Source of the DNA: Podaxis mareebaensis
Taxonomy: Eukaryota > Basidiomycota > Agaricomycetes > Agaricales > Agaricaceae
Direction of reading: 5' to 3'
DNA length: 64,000 bases
Assembly (NCBI GenBank): GCA_018524725.1
Contig: JAEUWP010000416.1
Span: forward strand, 22,480-86,479
Below, piece after piece: positions 1-11,999 of the stretch. The translations under genes and the position numbers were made by a program. The stretch's first letter is position 1, and each line of letters opens with the position of its first letter. The notes under the pieces are model-generated. The model did no database searches. It was not told the origin of the DNA and saw nothing but the letters and a program-made list of their open reading frames with translations.

Positions 1-2700
1 GTTGTTCCAGGATCTCTAGGCTCTCGAGGCTGTAAGACTCGGGGTGAAATCGGATTACTGTGGAGATCGCAGAGGCACCGGACTGACGAATGTTTGAGAG
101 GTGGGATGTTTCCGGCAAGACTTCATTCACCGTCAGCTCCTTCCTGCCTCTTCCTTATTACGTGCTGCTCATCTCAGCTCATGTGCACGCATGACATTTC
201 TTTTTCCACAGACTTGACGATATCCCGGTCGGTACCTGCTGAATCGCCTGATCGTTGGGCTGCTTCCCCCGCCAACGAGACCATACAAAGGGCGTGCAAC
301 AGGTATATAAACGTCGCGTTTCTATTACATTTATTTTTGCCGGCTGCAAAGATGCTCATGGGAGGGTATTCAGATTGAATTGATTACTACATTCAGAGGG
401 TTCGATGATTGACTACATGCATTGCACACCAAGTTCATGGAATAGGTATAGCCTACGATCGCCGGCAAAGGTCAATGGCTTATCTGTCGCTTGTCACATA
501 TCCAGTATCTTTATCATCTGGAAGATAGAGAAGTGAACCATCAGTGCCTTCCACGGCAGTATTCACAGGGCAAGTGGCTATCCCGCAGGAGCCAATTAAG
601 AATGTGGGAAATTCATCCTCGGACCCTGTCGTCGTTGTTAGGTTAGTCGTCAGCCGTTTACTTGGGACTCACTTTCTGTTTTCCCTTCTGGTGTTCTTCT
701 CCTGTTAGCAAAGTACAAGCACTGAGCTATACGTCCGCAGCACCATGTACAAAAGCTCCATTCCCTTCGGATATGAAATTAACGCACACGATCAATGCGA
801 TTGATTACCATCCCAGCTCGGGTATGTTCCATAAGGTAATTCACACTTGTGTATCTCAAAGTGTGAAAAGCACGCCAAACCAAGTAAAGCGCTGCTACAG
901 GGACTCTGGCGGTTCTCTAATTAGATTCCAGGCTCTACTGCCGTTTTCCTAATGGGACGGAGTAAGACAAATCTGGTCTTTCCTTCACAACCATCGTCCT
1001 AGAATGACAGCCGCGTATGATGTGGTACCCGTGGTGACTGCCATCCTTCCCTCTCACCATCTGCTCGATTGGAGTTTGCGACGACCTGCTCTCACGAGTG
1101 CTTGAACCAATTCACAAACCGATTGTCGAGACTAGTTTCTACGGCGCTCGCTTGATCAACTTGACCAAGCCAAACTCACATGTCACAATGATCCACTCAT
1201 ATATACGCATAGTTACAGTTACAAACTCTGTAGTCACTGGGTAATTACTTGTGTAAGCGCCACACTTCCTCCGAAGCCCCTTTCTGAACGTTCTCACTAT
1301 CGCCTAGTGGCCAAAGCCCAATCATGAATACAACTATCTGGACTGACCCCCGACGTTCTGATCTGCGAATGGCGACTAGATGAATGATTCTCAGATTGGC
1401 GGACACGCGTAAGATTTGCCAGAATAGAAACCGAAGAGGCGATACCCGCTTTGACGACAGCTAAAACATCGGTCGCCACTTCACTTCAGAAATAACCTTC
1501 AGATCGTTGTCAAAGTGAATTTTAGAACACCGCCCTCCGCCAGGAGACTTTTATCAAGTCCTGGTCCAGACCGTTAATTTCGGATGCTCCCTTCGGTGTG
1601 GACAACTTCTCAAGAAGCAAAGTATTCACGACTACAGTACATGGCTAACCTAGGTCCTGTCATTTGCACTCCAGTGGAGCGTAAGTCCGCCTCCAGTACT
1701 GTGAGAAGACTTCTGTATTTCCAGAAGCATGCCTTCCTCGTGCGTGCGAGGACTTGTGGCATATAGGAACCTCTTATTAACTGGCGAAAGCTCTAAGTCC
1801 GACCTTTGAAGGGAGCCAATGGTTCAACCTAGATACCGGACTGATACCAACCCACCTAGAGAGTTGGTATAGATTACTCGCAATTGATCAAAGAGCTAAC
1901 AAAAGCTGAGCGCAACTTTCGGTTGCTCTGCCGTAGGTTAAGAGCCAGAGGTCAGTTCCGTCTTGGTAGTTATTCTCGAACATGGATCGAGTCGAGTAAA
2001 CCAAATGTGGAGGATGTCAGAGTTCGTCAGAGCAACGAACTAACAGCCCTTGCGCTACTCTATGTCCGACTCGCGATCCCACGTCTGACGTGACAAATAT
2101 AGAATGCAGAATAAATGGGCACACGCTTGTCGGGGGGACGCTTGAAGAAACCACAAGCTGTGCAGTTCAGGCACTAAAACAAGCATAGACAAGTACAGGA
2201 AAGGAAAGGAAGCCGTGGCATCCGGAGGTCTGCCGACATACTCATCAGGCCGCCTGCTCTGGCGCGGTGATGGATTGTTCTGGATGCCTCCCGACTCCTG
2301 AGTCTTGTTAGGAGAAGCCACCCTGGTTGCATCTGCTTGCCGTGAATGATGCATCTCAGTTTGATCTGTATGGCCTCGAGTACGTCTAACGTTCTTCCCG
2401 CCTCTGAACACGGGAGAGGAGTTACTGAGGTCATCTGGGTGTTGGATTAGCACACCTTGGGAACGAAGTGGTTGATTGCTAGACAGAGGCGCCTATGGTG
2501 ATCGCCTATATTGTCAAGACAAGGAAAAGCTATGATGTAGTGTTTCCCAAGGTCCGCAAAATACATCACTGATTATACCAGGTGAATCCACCCCACAATG
2601 AGGTCAACCATAAGGCGTCGGTGGTGACTCGACCGTCTGGTGGGGAAACATGGAAATAACTTCTGGGTGGGTGGGTCGCCCGTTTGCACTTCATGTGGAT
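1..2700. other. gene-poor stretch
   Basis: I see no convincing gene here. The open frames are short, overlap on both strands and show no consistent splice signals. The longest (minus, 2055-2453) has low-complexity composition and no recognisable motif, so it is left out. Confidence 0.4.
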
Positions 2701-2709
2701 CACGACGAC

Positions 2710-4092
2710 TTACCAGGTTCTGGACGGTTGGTTCGGATCTACGAATGGCGATATGATGGTATCGTCAGTGACGTCATTATCATCTGGCTCGCAGACTTGC
2801 GGTGAGAAACCAGCGTGCTGTTCATTCAGCTTCTGTTCTGAGTATCCTTCCCATTGAATGACCCTCGCGAGTACAGGGTACCCGATGTTAGCGATTAAGT
2901 CCACCTTAGCGTCTCCCTGTGTGCCGGAGCATGTATAATGTGAATTCTGTTGTAGGTAAGTATGTTTAGGATTCTACATTCAGTCCGAGAACAAACCAGA
3001 AATTTCCACCTGGCTTTGAAGAAGCAGAGCGGAACTACTTCAGCTCTGTTTTTCCGACGTGCCAAGGTCGTATGTTCCCGAATACTTCTTGAACCGGCTC
3101 CTGACTACTTGGTACGAACTCAACGAGTGAAATCCTCAGGGAAACCTACGGGGTCTATACACGGACCATTTCCAGGGGTTTCTTCACAAGCATACACCCC
3201 ACCGGGTAAACTCGGCGACCTTGGTTTTGCTGGCACCGACTTCCTCAGTGACGCATTCCGGGGTTTATCAGAACTGGAGACGATGATGACGTGCCCTCTC
3301 ACCGCATGTATGACTTTGTTGTAGCAAACCTGGTCATATCCTACTCTGGGGTAACCGACATTTCGCCGACATAACGTATCAGGTACTCGTTCAAGCAATT
3401 AGAGCGCATTGAGTGTCAAGTGAGCTGTTTATTACAGGATAGACCTGGTCATCGACGTTTGTCGTATGCTGACAGGTGCTTCTTCGACCTGATGATTCAC
3501 TACCAGGGCTTACCGGAACGAACCTTACCATTGAATTTCGGAATAACAAACGACGATTTTAATCTGATAAAGCAAGGAGGCAAGAAGGGGTAACTGCTTG
3601 GAAATTTTTCGTGCTGGGTCATACTACCCGAACTATAGTAGAGCGTACTGTGTTTTCACAATCGATATGGAGAAGATCGTGAAAGTATGATACAGGTGTA
3701 TGCCTTGAGGCGCTAAGGTCATTGACGTGTTCCCGTGAGTAATAACTGCTTGATGGAGTATCGATCTCCGGTCGTGTGCAGTCAACATTTGAAGGAAGCC
3801 TGGAATTCTCGAAAGTAAGGTCCATTCCGGTTTCGACATCCAGGTTGTGCTTCTCAATGATGCCGTTAAATGCCTTAGCTTCGTTATCCTCGAGGACTAA
3901 CGGAATGTCGGTACGAAAGGCGCCAATCACGAGTTCAATGAAAGATGAACTCATGGCCCTTAACAGATAGATTTCAGCTATCAATCTTTTATAGACATGT
4001 AAAAAGGATTCGAGGGCGTCAAAAACAACTGTGGAGCCGGATTGTTGGGCCGGTTCAACGGAACACTTGGAAAGACACGAAGGTATACCCAA
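2710..4092 (-). CDS. coding-looking minus-strand region, hypothetical
   Basis: I do not recognise this protein. The best part is an open frame at 4092-3619 of about 157 codons. Its first ATG is near 3957 and begins MSSSFIELVIGAFRTDIP; the composition is mixed and looks coding (acidic and polar residues, few repeats). Further minus-strand frames lie at 3398-3120 and 2904-2710, the latter ending in an acidic PDDNDVTDD stretch before a stop. They could be further exons of one gene, but I could not join them with confident splice sites. It could also be an unannotated fungal gene or a decayed one. Only the 3619-4092 frame is reasonably supported. Confidence 0.3.
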
Positions 4093-4449
4093 TCAGTCGA
4101 TCAACCACAGAAATCAACGATCACATACTTATCTTATCAATAGCTTAATGCCAGCGAAAGACGTCAGTCCCATTGCCACAACCACTGCGGCGTTCTGGCT
4201 ACAGGGTCTAATGACCGCATAGTCCAGTATAAATACATCATAAGAATCGATACACGCAAGCCCTCATCATGCGCCGCTGGGGTGGCCGAACATCCTGGAC
4301 TATCCCGAGCGCTTTCATTTGCGGGGGAGGCGATGCCGTTGTTGTCATATTAAGTAACCAAATGATTCAATACAAACTACTGCGCCACTGAACGCATACA
4401 GATGCGTAAGTGGAAGGGTTGATACGACTGCTGTAGTCACAGTATTCCT

Positions 4450-5533
4450 GGGCGTTTATGTACTTATGATGCAATTTGAAGCAGTGCTCAGGTTAGACTC
4501 CAGTGCCCACCGCCTTGACTCCTGACGGGGATCTACTGTGGCTATAAAGCAAGGGCTCTTGTGTTTCAACCACCTCGCAGCGTAGCGCGGTCTGAGAAGT
4601 GGTCTTCTGCTTTCAGGCGAGGTGGTGTTGCTTGACCCTGGGAGGGCTTGGTGGTGCGGGAGCTCGTGAATCGCCTGTACGAGTCCACGCAACCATGGCT
4701 TGCAGCACGGAGAGTGCAAGAAGTGATGCTGCGAGATATTGTGATGGCCCCAGTGTGAATTCTCTGTAACGATAGGTGCTGTTCAAGGCACCTTCTCGGT
4801 CTAGCTCCTTGATGTCGTTGTCTTTCGGGGAAATATTGGCTCCGGCCGCTTGTTATGAATCCTTTCAACGAGTCTGAGGAGCCTTAGCCTCGAGTTCTCC
4901 ATCCTACTTGCCACCAACATCTTCTGCCGTTGTGACCCTGACTTCATGAGATGTCTTCCCAGTAATATCACCCTCAAGAATCGACTTTTTGGTGAGTCTG
5001 AAACCTGAACCTTATTGCCAGAGTATTCAAAGCCACGCGAAGAAATGTTTCATGGCAGCGTGAACTCGGTGCTGTCGAGCTCCTGTATGTTCGTGGGCAT
5101 TGATGGTGATGTTTCCAGGTCCAACAGACTGGAGATGGTTCAAGTTAGGATATATTTTAGAAGGATGGTTGCCAGAAACGGCAGAGTTATTCTCGACGCC
5201 AAGTTCACCCCAACTACATGAGTTTTACAGCGCCTTGCAGTGGCATACAGGGCAAGTCCAATGACCGTCTTTCTTCCTTCCATTGTTCTCTGCCTCCCCC
5301 ATGCGAGGCCGATCCGCCTTCTGACTGGTCCATTCAAGCTTGTTGCCGCTGAACAACGCCACTGAGGACCTACAGCCCAGCCCTGCCCGAGTTCTCATGG
5401 GCTTCATATGACACCCTCCTGGTGTTCTTCTCTGGTAACGTTGCTTTGGTGAGCACTGTACTGTGAGTTGCGAAATCATCGGTTCGCAGCCTACCCAGTC
5501 CATGCTCCTTCCGGCTCCACCAGCTTCGACCAA
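4450..5533 (-). pseudogene. possible decayed or multi-exon gene, function unknown
   Basis: On the minus strand, one frame runs from about 5533 through a cysteine/histidine-containing stretch ending WTCPVCHCKAL. It then meets an in-frame TAA near 5223 and continues open for about 58 more codons (containing GNITINAHEHTGARQHRVH). Further down, another frame at about 4830-4610 reads like coding sequence (contains KELDREGALNSTYRYREF and then a hydrophobic LAASLLALSVLQAMVAW). The pieces are in different frames or separated by stops. This is either a gene with introns I could not place or a relic. The CxxC-x-C arrangement suggests a possible metal site, but I cannot name a family. Confidence 0.25.
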
Positions 5534-5703
5534 GCCATTTCAATAGCAGAACATTGCTATGCTGTTGGACTCAGAGATAGTCACCACAGCCCTTTATACC
5601 AGTCGACTCTAGGCTCAGAGCGTTGGAGCTGTCCATCTCTGTGGTTCCAATTGAGTAAGTTCATTGATGTCTCGGGCACCTCGGAAATACCCTCAGCCCG
5701 AAC

Positions 5704-6048
5704 TCACGAATGAGCAAGCGTGAGTGCTGGTTGGCTGGTTTGTTGGCTGCTGGTTGCACCTGTGTTTGAGTTATGGATACAGTGCAGCTCATCTCTGTCG
5801 ATACCCTCTTTGATGATGGCTCCGCTTAACTTTGCCGAGCGCTTCAGATATCTAAGTAGGCGTCCGTTCTTATCAAACAATGGATGTTCATATTTATAAA
5901 CATTGACAGGTCTATTCTCAAATCCTTCGTTCTTTGTTCGAACTTCCTTCGTAAACCCAATTAACCCTTTAATGTAACTCGGCATCATCATATATACTAC
6001 CATCACTCGAGTGCTCGAATTCCTGTCCCTGAATCTTTCTGAGAGCAA
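5704..6048 (-). CDS. hypothetical short frame
   Basis: A minus-strand frame of about 114 codons with normal-looking composition (contains VNVYKYEHPLFDKNGRLLRY). No motif is recognised, it has no flanking exon that I can place, and its start is uncertain. It may be an exon fragment or a chance frame. Confidence 0.2.
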   Translation of the reverse strand: MLSERFRDRNSSTRVMVVYMMMPSYIKGLIGFTKEVRTKNEGFENRPVNVYKYEHPLFDKNGRLLRYLKRSAKLSGAIIKEGIDRDELHCIHNSNTGATSSQQTSQPALTLAHS

Positions 6049-6049
6049 G

Positions 6050-8600
6050 CATCACGGAATCTGAAAAGAGTTCCATTCCGGAATCAAGAAGCTATGCTGT
6101 CGGGTCTCAGACTCAACTTCATCTTCTAGAATTCCCGTTCGCCTCGGCGTACCAGTGGTGCTCACCGGTCTCACGCTACATCTCAAAGAACAATACGACA
6201 CTTCCAAACGACTCAGACATCACAGTCACACAACAGCAACACCGCTTGCTCCGAACCACAAGAACGCCACCAAATGTTAATGAGCCCGCGCCTTACTACA
6301 TACGAGCAACCCCAATATGTACCGAGTGGACGTCAAGTAAAAACCAAACAGCGCGTGTTTAGAAAATTCCTGGCTTCTCGTATCTACTATACATAGCCCC
6401 TCCTCGTGGTCTACAACATACCACACGAGCCTTTACAAACTCGTAAAAAATATGGCTGGCGGTGGCACTGAGGAGCGGGGGTACTGGTGATAGTCTTCCC
6501 GAACCTATCACAAGTAGGATGGTTCGTACCGGTTGTACCGAACGCTGGCCGCTGCATGTCGGGCGCTCCGAGTGCCCCATCTTGATCTCAGGTCTCAGGG
6601 CTTCAAGACCTGGATCCTGTTGAGCGTGGTCCGCCGAACATTCAAAACACGCAAGTCTACTTGACCGCCTGCGGCCTCTCACAGCATTCCCCCTGATTTT
6701 CTAGACTCGTTAATACAACAGCTCGCTATGAATATGTATGTACTTCATAAAAGCGCGTACATATATGTACAATACATGTACCTTATTGTACGGAATCCCT
6801 ATTTCCACCACCAACTAACAGTGTATAGAGTACGTCCGGCGGCCGAACAACGCAATCCCGCCGCACGACTTAAACTTGGGGGAGCACGCGGAGGGAAATA
6901 TAAATCCCCGGACCGGTAAATAAATCAGGAGCAACCTACCTACTGCTCTGCAACCCCAACTTCATAAGCAAGTAAGGGTAAGGAAAAGAAAGGGTAGTAG
7001 CGTTACACGTAAAAAATAACCGGAGCTCCCTAACGCACCTCAACCTCGCGGTGGCGCATTGTCGAAAATCACCAGAACCTCCACAACCTTCCTCAATAAA
7101 GTCCCTCTGTTTCCAAAACCGTAAACCCAAGTTTTCCGAAATCCTCCGGGGACATGTCGACAACAAAGCCTCGTTGCCATTGAAGATTCCAGATTTGCAC
7201 TTGCGAAGTGATAGCATGAATGATGATATTATATTACAAGGTATGATAATCCAGGGTCAGGTAGAAGTCACCTAGGTTTTCTAGCTAGGGCTGGAAGAAC
7301 GCATGTCCCCAACTTTTATCTCTGTGGACCCCCGCGGCAGCGTGTGTACGACATCGGCTTGTGTCCGAGCCGCTAGCAAAGTTAAGGTAAGTAGTGATGA
7401 CTGATCTCCTTGCCTCCGACGACCAAGCCAGGTTCAGTTCGTCGGGAGGTGACGACGAGGTACCGGTACGGAAAAACGTAGAACGTCGGCGACTCCGCCG
7501 TTTCTTTCAGGTTTTTCTCGTCTAAATGTGAATTTGTTTTTCGGCAACATGAGAGAATGTTCGCTCGTTCTCGTTGGCTGGTTGGCTTCGCGTGGAAATT
7601 ACCCTTGGCGTAAGGTACATACTTGTGAATTTTGAAATGCGAAAATTTTAGAATATATGCGCGTGTTTTCCCCCGGTGACTGACATTATTTCCCAGCTGG
7701 CTGTTTCCAACGACAGGCTCATTACGAAACGTGCTAGCGCTAATCTGCTAACGGAAAAAAAAAATCAGACCACTCATCACACGCTATGATTCGCCGACGA
7801 AAATCGTGTCATTCATTCGGTCAAATAGACTTCTCACTAGCGGGAGAAAAGTCGGACCACTCATGGCACACTACGATTTGTCAAAGAAAATCATGTCATT
7901 CATCAAATAAACTTCTAGCTAACCAGTAGATGGTATCGTAAAAAGCTAAGTAAATGCACTCTTAGGAGTGGTCCAAGGTCCATACTAGATTTATAATATG
8001 TAACCGAGGTCCCAAGGTCCGAGAGTGTGGAAGTGAACAAGTGAAGCGGAGAAGGCAAGTGAGCAAGAGAGAAAGGAGGGAGGGATAAGGCGAAACGCCT
8101 AATGCGGTCTACCTATGTATGTGAAAGGAGGAATCCAGGTCGTGAGATTGTCATGTATCGTCAAAGCTAGGGATACATCGAGAACGCGTTGATTGAGAGG
8201 GAAAGGGGGGTAGAAGATCGACTGGCGACCTTGAATGGCGGAGACGAAGACGAAACCGAGGCAACATGAACAAGAGAAGAGCGAAGAAGATCCCAGGGGT
8301 CTACCACAGACGTCGACAGCGTTTAAAAAAAAAGGAAAAAGGCGAAACATATGCACAGTACATGATGCAAGGATGAAGAACCGAAGCAGGAAGCATGATG
8401 AAAAGCTGGTAATACAGAATGTTTTGAATGTGAAATGGGGGTATCGCGATGTCTGGTGTAGTCATGGGCGTTGCATGGATGATAAAGATAAGACGTTGAT
8501 GATACATGGAGAGGCATGAAGTTGAAGGCAAGGGTCCAATGATGATGCTGTGATGCGATGTGATGCGAGTGGAAAGCAAGAGAGAGCAGATGATGATGGA
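6050..8600. other. intergenic, no gene seen apart from a short repeat
   Basis: Only short overlapping frames on both strands. The one structured element is the two-copy repeat at 7768-7917, listed separately. Segment 8100-8600 is A/G-rich on the plus strand and probably includes the 3' untranslated region of the minus-strand gene that ends at 8611. Confidence 0.4.
7768..7917. repeat. two-copy tandem repeat, period about 87 bp
   Basis: Two diverged copies at about 7768-7834 and 7855-7917. Both start with GACCACTCAT, continue through a CACxCTAxGATT block and an AAAATCxTGTCATTCAT block, and end in a CAAATAxACTTCT block. The copies differ by substitutions and a small deletion. No open frame spans them, so this looks like a non-coding local duplication. 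Confidence 0.6.
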
Positions 8601-8610
8601 AGTGAGCTAT

Positions 8611-9432
8611 TCAATGTGTGCACATGAGGGAATGCACGCGATGCTTCATGCGCCGTTGCGCACGGAAGATGCTCAGATTAAAGGCAAGACAGAACGTCTG
8701 CCAATGTCGTTGGAAGACTTCGCCACATGTGGGAACGTACTCTTCCTTTGTCACGACAGGATCTGGCACGGGCGCGGGGGCAGTGGTGGGTGATGATGTC
8801 GCGGGTGAGATAGAGTCGACGTGCTCGTCGTCCTCGTGTGCTTGATCTAGTTCCCTCTCTTTTCCTTTATCCTTCCTCTTGCGCCTCAATACCCCTGACC
8901 ATCCTTGCTTCTCTTTTTCATTAAAAGGCTCTTCATTGAGGACGGTTGCCTCGAAGTCGTACGACATGGGCGAAGAGGATTCAGCCAACGTCGAGGGGGA
9001 GCAGGAGTATGTTGTGTATGAAGGGTTGTATGAGGGGGTATATGAGTGTGCGTACGAATGCGCGTACGAGTAGCGGTTGTCGCGACGGTACTGGCCTGAG
9101 GAGCGACGGTGGGCATATCTGCTCGAGTAGGCATAGCCGTCTGAGAGTCTTCGCTCGTCGCACGCGTCGTCATCTTCGTCGTCGTTTGTGTGATCATCGT
9201 CAGTCATTGATATTGTCTCCCAGTATGGACGGGGGGAGGAGATTCGTCTGGGAGAGTGTGATCGTGGAGGGGAGATGGGGGTGAATGGGCGATAGTCTGG
9301 GTCGTGGAAGTCGCCGTGGATGTCCTTGATGATGGTTGGGTACTTGTTTGAGGGTGAGTACTGAGGGTCAAGGAGACGGGAGAGGTCGTCGTTGAAGGCA
9401 TTACGCCTAGCCTTTGAGGAGAGGAATGCCAT
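8611..9432 (-). CDS. hypothetical disordered protein, 273 aa
   Basis: Single-exon frame starting at the ATG at 9432 (MAFLSSKARRNAFNDDLSRL). The frame is also open upstream to a GTG near 9486, but a TATA-like TTTATAAA at 9470-9477 argues that this part is untranslated. The N-terminal 25 residues look folded or helical. Residues about 30-215 are low complexity: proline/serine-rich, a DDDHTNDDEDDD acidic run near residue 78, and a tyrosine/serine repeat (YSYAHSYAHSYTPSY) near residue 125. A basic RRKRKDKGKERE patch follows. The C-terminal 40 residues (PTCGEVFQRHWQTFCLAF onwards) form a conserved-looking amphipathic or hydrophobic end. I know of similar uncharacterised basidiomycete proteins with such an end but cannot assign a function. 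Confidence 0.7.
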   Translation of the reverse strand: MAFLSSKARRNAFNDDLSRLLDPQYSPSNKYPTIIKDIHGDFHDPDYRPFTPISPPRSHSPRRISSPRPYWETISMTDDDHTNDDEDDDACDERRLSDGYAYSSRYAHRRSSGQYRRDNRYSYAHSYAHSYTPSYNPSYTTYSCSPSTLAESSSPMSYDFEATVLNEEPFNEKEKQGWSGVLRRKRKDKGKERELDQAHEDDEHVDSISPATSSPTTAPAPVPDPVVTKEEYVPTCGEVFQRHWQTFCLAFNLSIFRAQRRMKHRVHSLMCTH

Positions 9433-9469
9433 CGTGGGCTTTGGTGGCCCTTTCCAATCCTTACTCGTC

Positions 9470-9477
9470 TTTATAAA
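9470..9477 (-). promoter_or_regulatory. TATA-like box for the 8611-9432 gene
   Basis: TTTATAAA, about 38 bp upstream of the chosen ATG at 9432 on the minus strand. The motif is palindromic, so the strand is inferred from the gene. Confidence 0.35.
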
Positions 9478-9726
9478 CCTCAACACACATGCTCAACAAG
9501 ATCAAGATCCATAATCAAGATCCCGAGCTGGCCCGGTTCACAACCGGCTCACCCCTGCCTCCCCCACTCCGCGTTGCTGCTCGGTTTATGTCAACCCCTC
9601 TGCGCGTGGCACGTCACCTGGCCCAGCCCGCCTTCCTCCCCAGCTCATCTTCCCTCTTTCTCTCCCCAAATTCAATATTATACTCAGTCGAGACTCTCGT
9701 CGTTCCAGTTCTCTCTGGCTCCAGCC

Positions 9727-10390
9727 ATGCACACGCAGCCGAGGGTGTTGCTCGATGACTCATTTGCTTATTCACTCACCTTCCTTCGTCCCCATCCTTG
9801 GAAGCACTTCTCGATTCAGATATCAGTAATCACAATCAAACCCCGCAGTTATCGCACATCCTTAGCGCTCCTCTCTCCAACCGCGTTCCCCTACCTTCCT
9901 TCCTCGTATTCTCACGGCACGTTCCGGTCGATTTCGCGAGGACTTGCGAAACCTCTCCGGCATCCATCGATGATGACCAAGACTATTCGACATCAAGCTT
10001 TCCCTTGGCTTCCTCCAGAGCCCGAGTACCTTTCGGGCGAACAGGAGGAGCTTGTCCTTGCTGACTTGGGACATTCTCAGGCGTCCTCGCCGGCAACCAG
10101 AAGAGTTAGGATTCTTCGAAGAAGAGAGGAGCGTCTTCTCTCTACGCGACCTTGCCGCACCTCCGTGTACAGCTGCACATACACATACCCTTTGCCAACG
10201 GTGCACCGCATCGATGTATCCGCACATATGGGGGAGATATCCTGTAATCAGTAAGATATGCTTAATCACACTCAACTTCCAATCCCTATCTCTCTCGGGA
10301 GACAACTTCCCCCGGCCCGGCATACACGCGTCCTCTCTAGAATATACAGCGTACTTACGCAGCAAGAAGTGACCATCTCCAGCTTTCCGA
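9727..10390 (+). other. unresolved region with several overlapping open frames
   Basis: Three frames stay open here, so I cannot choose a gene with confidence. A plus-strand frame from about 9973 to 10250 is the most protein-like (contains RQPEELGFFEEERSVFSLRD and TLCQRCTASMYPHIWGRYP). It ends at a GTAAGA donor near 10250, followed by a candidate acceptor CTCTCTAG near 10340. A second plus frame begins at the ATG at 9727, and a minus frame covers 9862-10401. The region is low in stop codons on both strands, which inflates all of these. Confidence 0.25.
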
Positions 10391-10399
10391 CATGACCGC

Positions 10400-11560
10400 A
10401 AGCGTTCTCCACTGACTCGATCGTCCCGACAATTTCCGGTTCAGTTCTATTCTCAGCCTCAGTCCCCTCGGATATGTTTAAACATAATGACGCAGTGATG
10501 GTGACACAACACATATGTACTTGTTCGACGATCACCTGGAGCTTTCTCGATCCGTCACATATACGGATGTACGCTCAATTAACCTTCAACTCTTACGACC
10601 ATGAAATGTAACGCAGATGTAACACAGGATCCAAGCATTAAAAGGACCTAGCTCTCATTCCATGTTAAGCAACGGTCAATAATCAACGCCGACAAGACGT
10701 GCTATGACCCAACTGCATCCCACCAGTGGAGCTGCTGAACTCAGAACAAATCGACATTTCGAGTATCACTGACATAACACTGCCAATAACATACTCATTT
10801 CTTATGTCTGAATACCCTCTTTCGGGTATCCGTGGTGGGTGCGGGGCTTCTGATATCAGTTTCCAGCTTTTGGCGCAAGTTGGGGACGGGCTGTCAGACT
10901 TTTGGTTCCTTTTTACGATTGGAGCGGAGCGAAGGGCGGGGCGCAATGGCTAACCATCCTTCAGAATCGGAAGTTAAGAAGGTTCGGTGCTTGTTTCTGA
11001 ACGACGGAGCGCGGTGCGTGGATTAGGGAGTGGATGCGATGGCGGGACGGTTGTAAGCTATGATGTAATTTAGAATAGATATGTCGCTCTCCAATGGCTG
11101 TATATCATTATCAGTCATGTATTCTCACAGTCAGTATGTCAGTGGGTCTTGAACGTGAACAAAAGCCGCAACAAAAGGTAAGCTCGTCAGTACAGTAGAC
11201 CCGACCGATTCTCCTGACTCACCTCAGTTAGGGATTATGGCATACAGGAGTCGCATAGACGGCACCCCCCTTCGCTTGTAGCAAGCCCTTCGCTAACCCA
11301 CCTATCCGCTATGAGACGACACTAAACAAACCCAAGCATACCAGCTCAAACCATAAACAGCGACAAGTTCTCAAAGCTTCGTACCCATCCCCGGAAGTTA
11401 TGTTTATTGTTTGTTGTATGTCAGAAACAATAACGTGATAAACGCCGGGAAACATGATCAGAAACTACTCTGCGTATTCAGAGAAGCGGATTCAGCGTGA
11501 GAGCGTTTTCAGAGCTCTTGCTTACGCGCTTCATACCTTCTAAAAAGATCTGGAATAGGA
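10400..11560. other. intergenic, nothing recognised
   Basis: Only short overlapping frames. No splice-consistent gene, RNA gene or repeat was found. Confidence 0.4.
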
Positions 11561-11570
11561 AAGAAACGGA

Positions 11571-11798
11571 ATGGAAATCGGGCGGAAACTGTTTGGCCAG
11601 GGTCGAAGGGTGGCGTCGGTGTTGAAATTCGTGTTGGATGTTTGTGGGTGCTACATGTTCCAAGATGCCGCCCTGCGGGATTTCGACTTCCCTCTTCGGA
11701 AAAAAATTGAGGCTATGGATAAACCCCTTACAACTTTAGACAGCCCCGTTATTCAAGTAGCGCCACCGGCGGCAACTAACCTGCTATACCTCGGCCAG
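11571..11798 (+). CDS. probable first exon of an unknown gene
   Basis: Starts at an ATG (MEIGRKLFGQGRRVASVLKF) and stays open for 76 codons to a phase-0 donor, CAG|GTAAAT, at 11799. The peptide has balanced composition (for example FQDAALRDFDFPLRKK). The genomic frame continues open past the donor to 11945. A downstream stretch near 11861 in another frame (MELEQPQASWFASAAHIL) could be the next exon, but I could not find an acceptor that joins them cleanly. No family recognised. Confidence 0.3.
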
Positions 11799-11999
11799 GT
11801 AAATTCTCCTTGCAATTGTGGCCACGAGCGCAATAGCGAAGCTGTATTCGGGAAAGAAAGATATGGAACTAGAACAACCTCAAGCGAGTTGGTTCGCTTC
11901 AGCTGCTCATATTCTGAGAAGAACTCGAGACACTGCCACTTTTGACTTGCTGTGAGCATGTGTAGATAGACGCGGTGGCGTGTAAAGTGCTTTGGCTAC

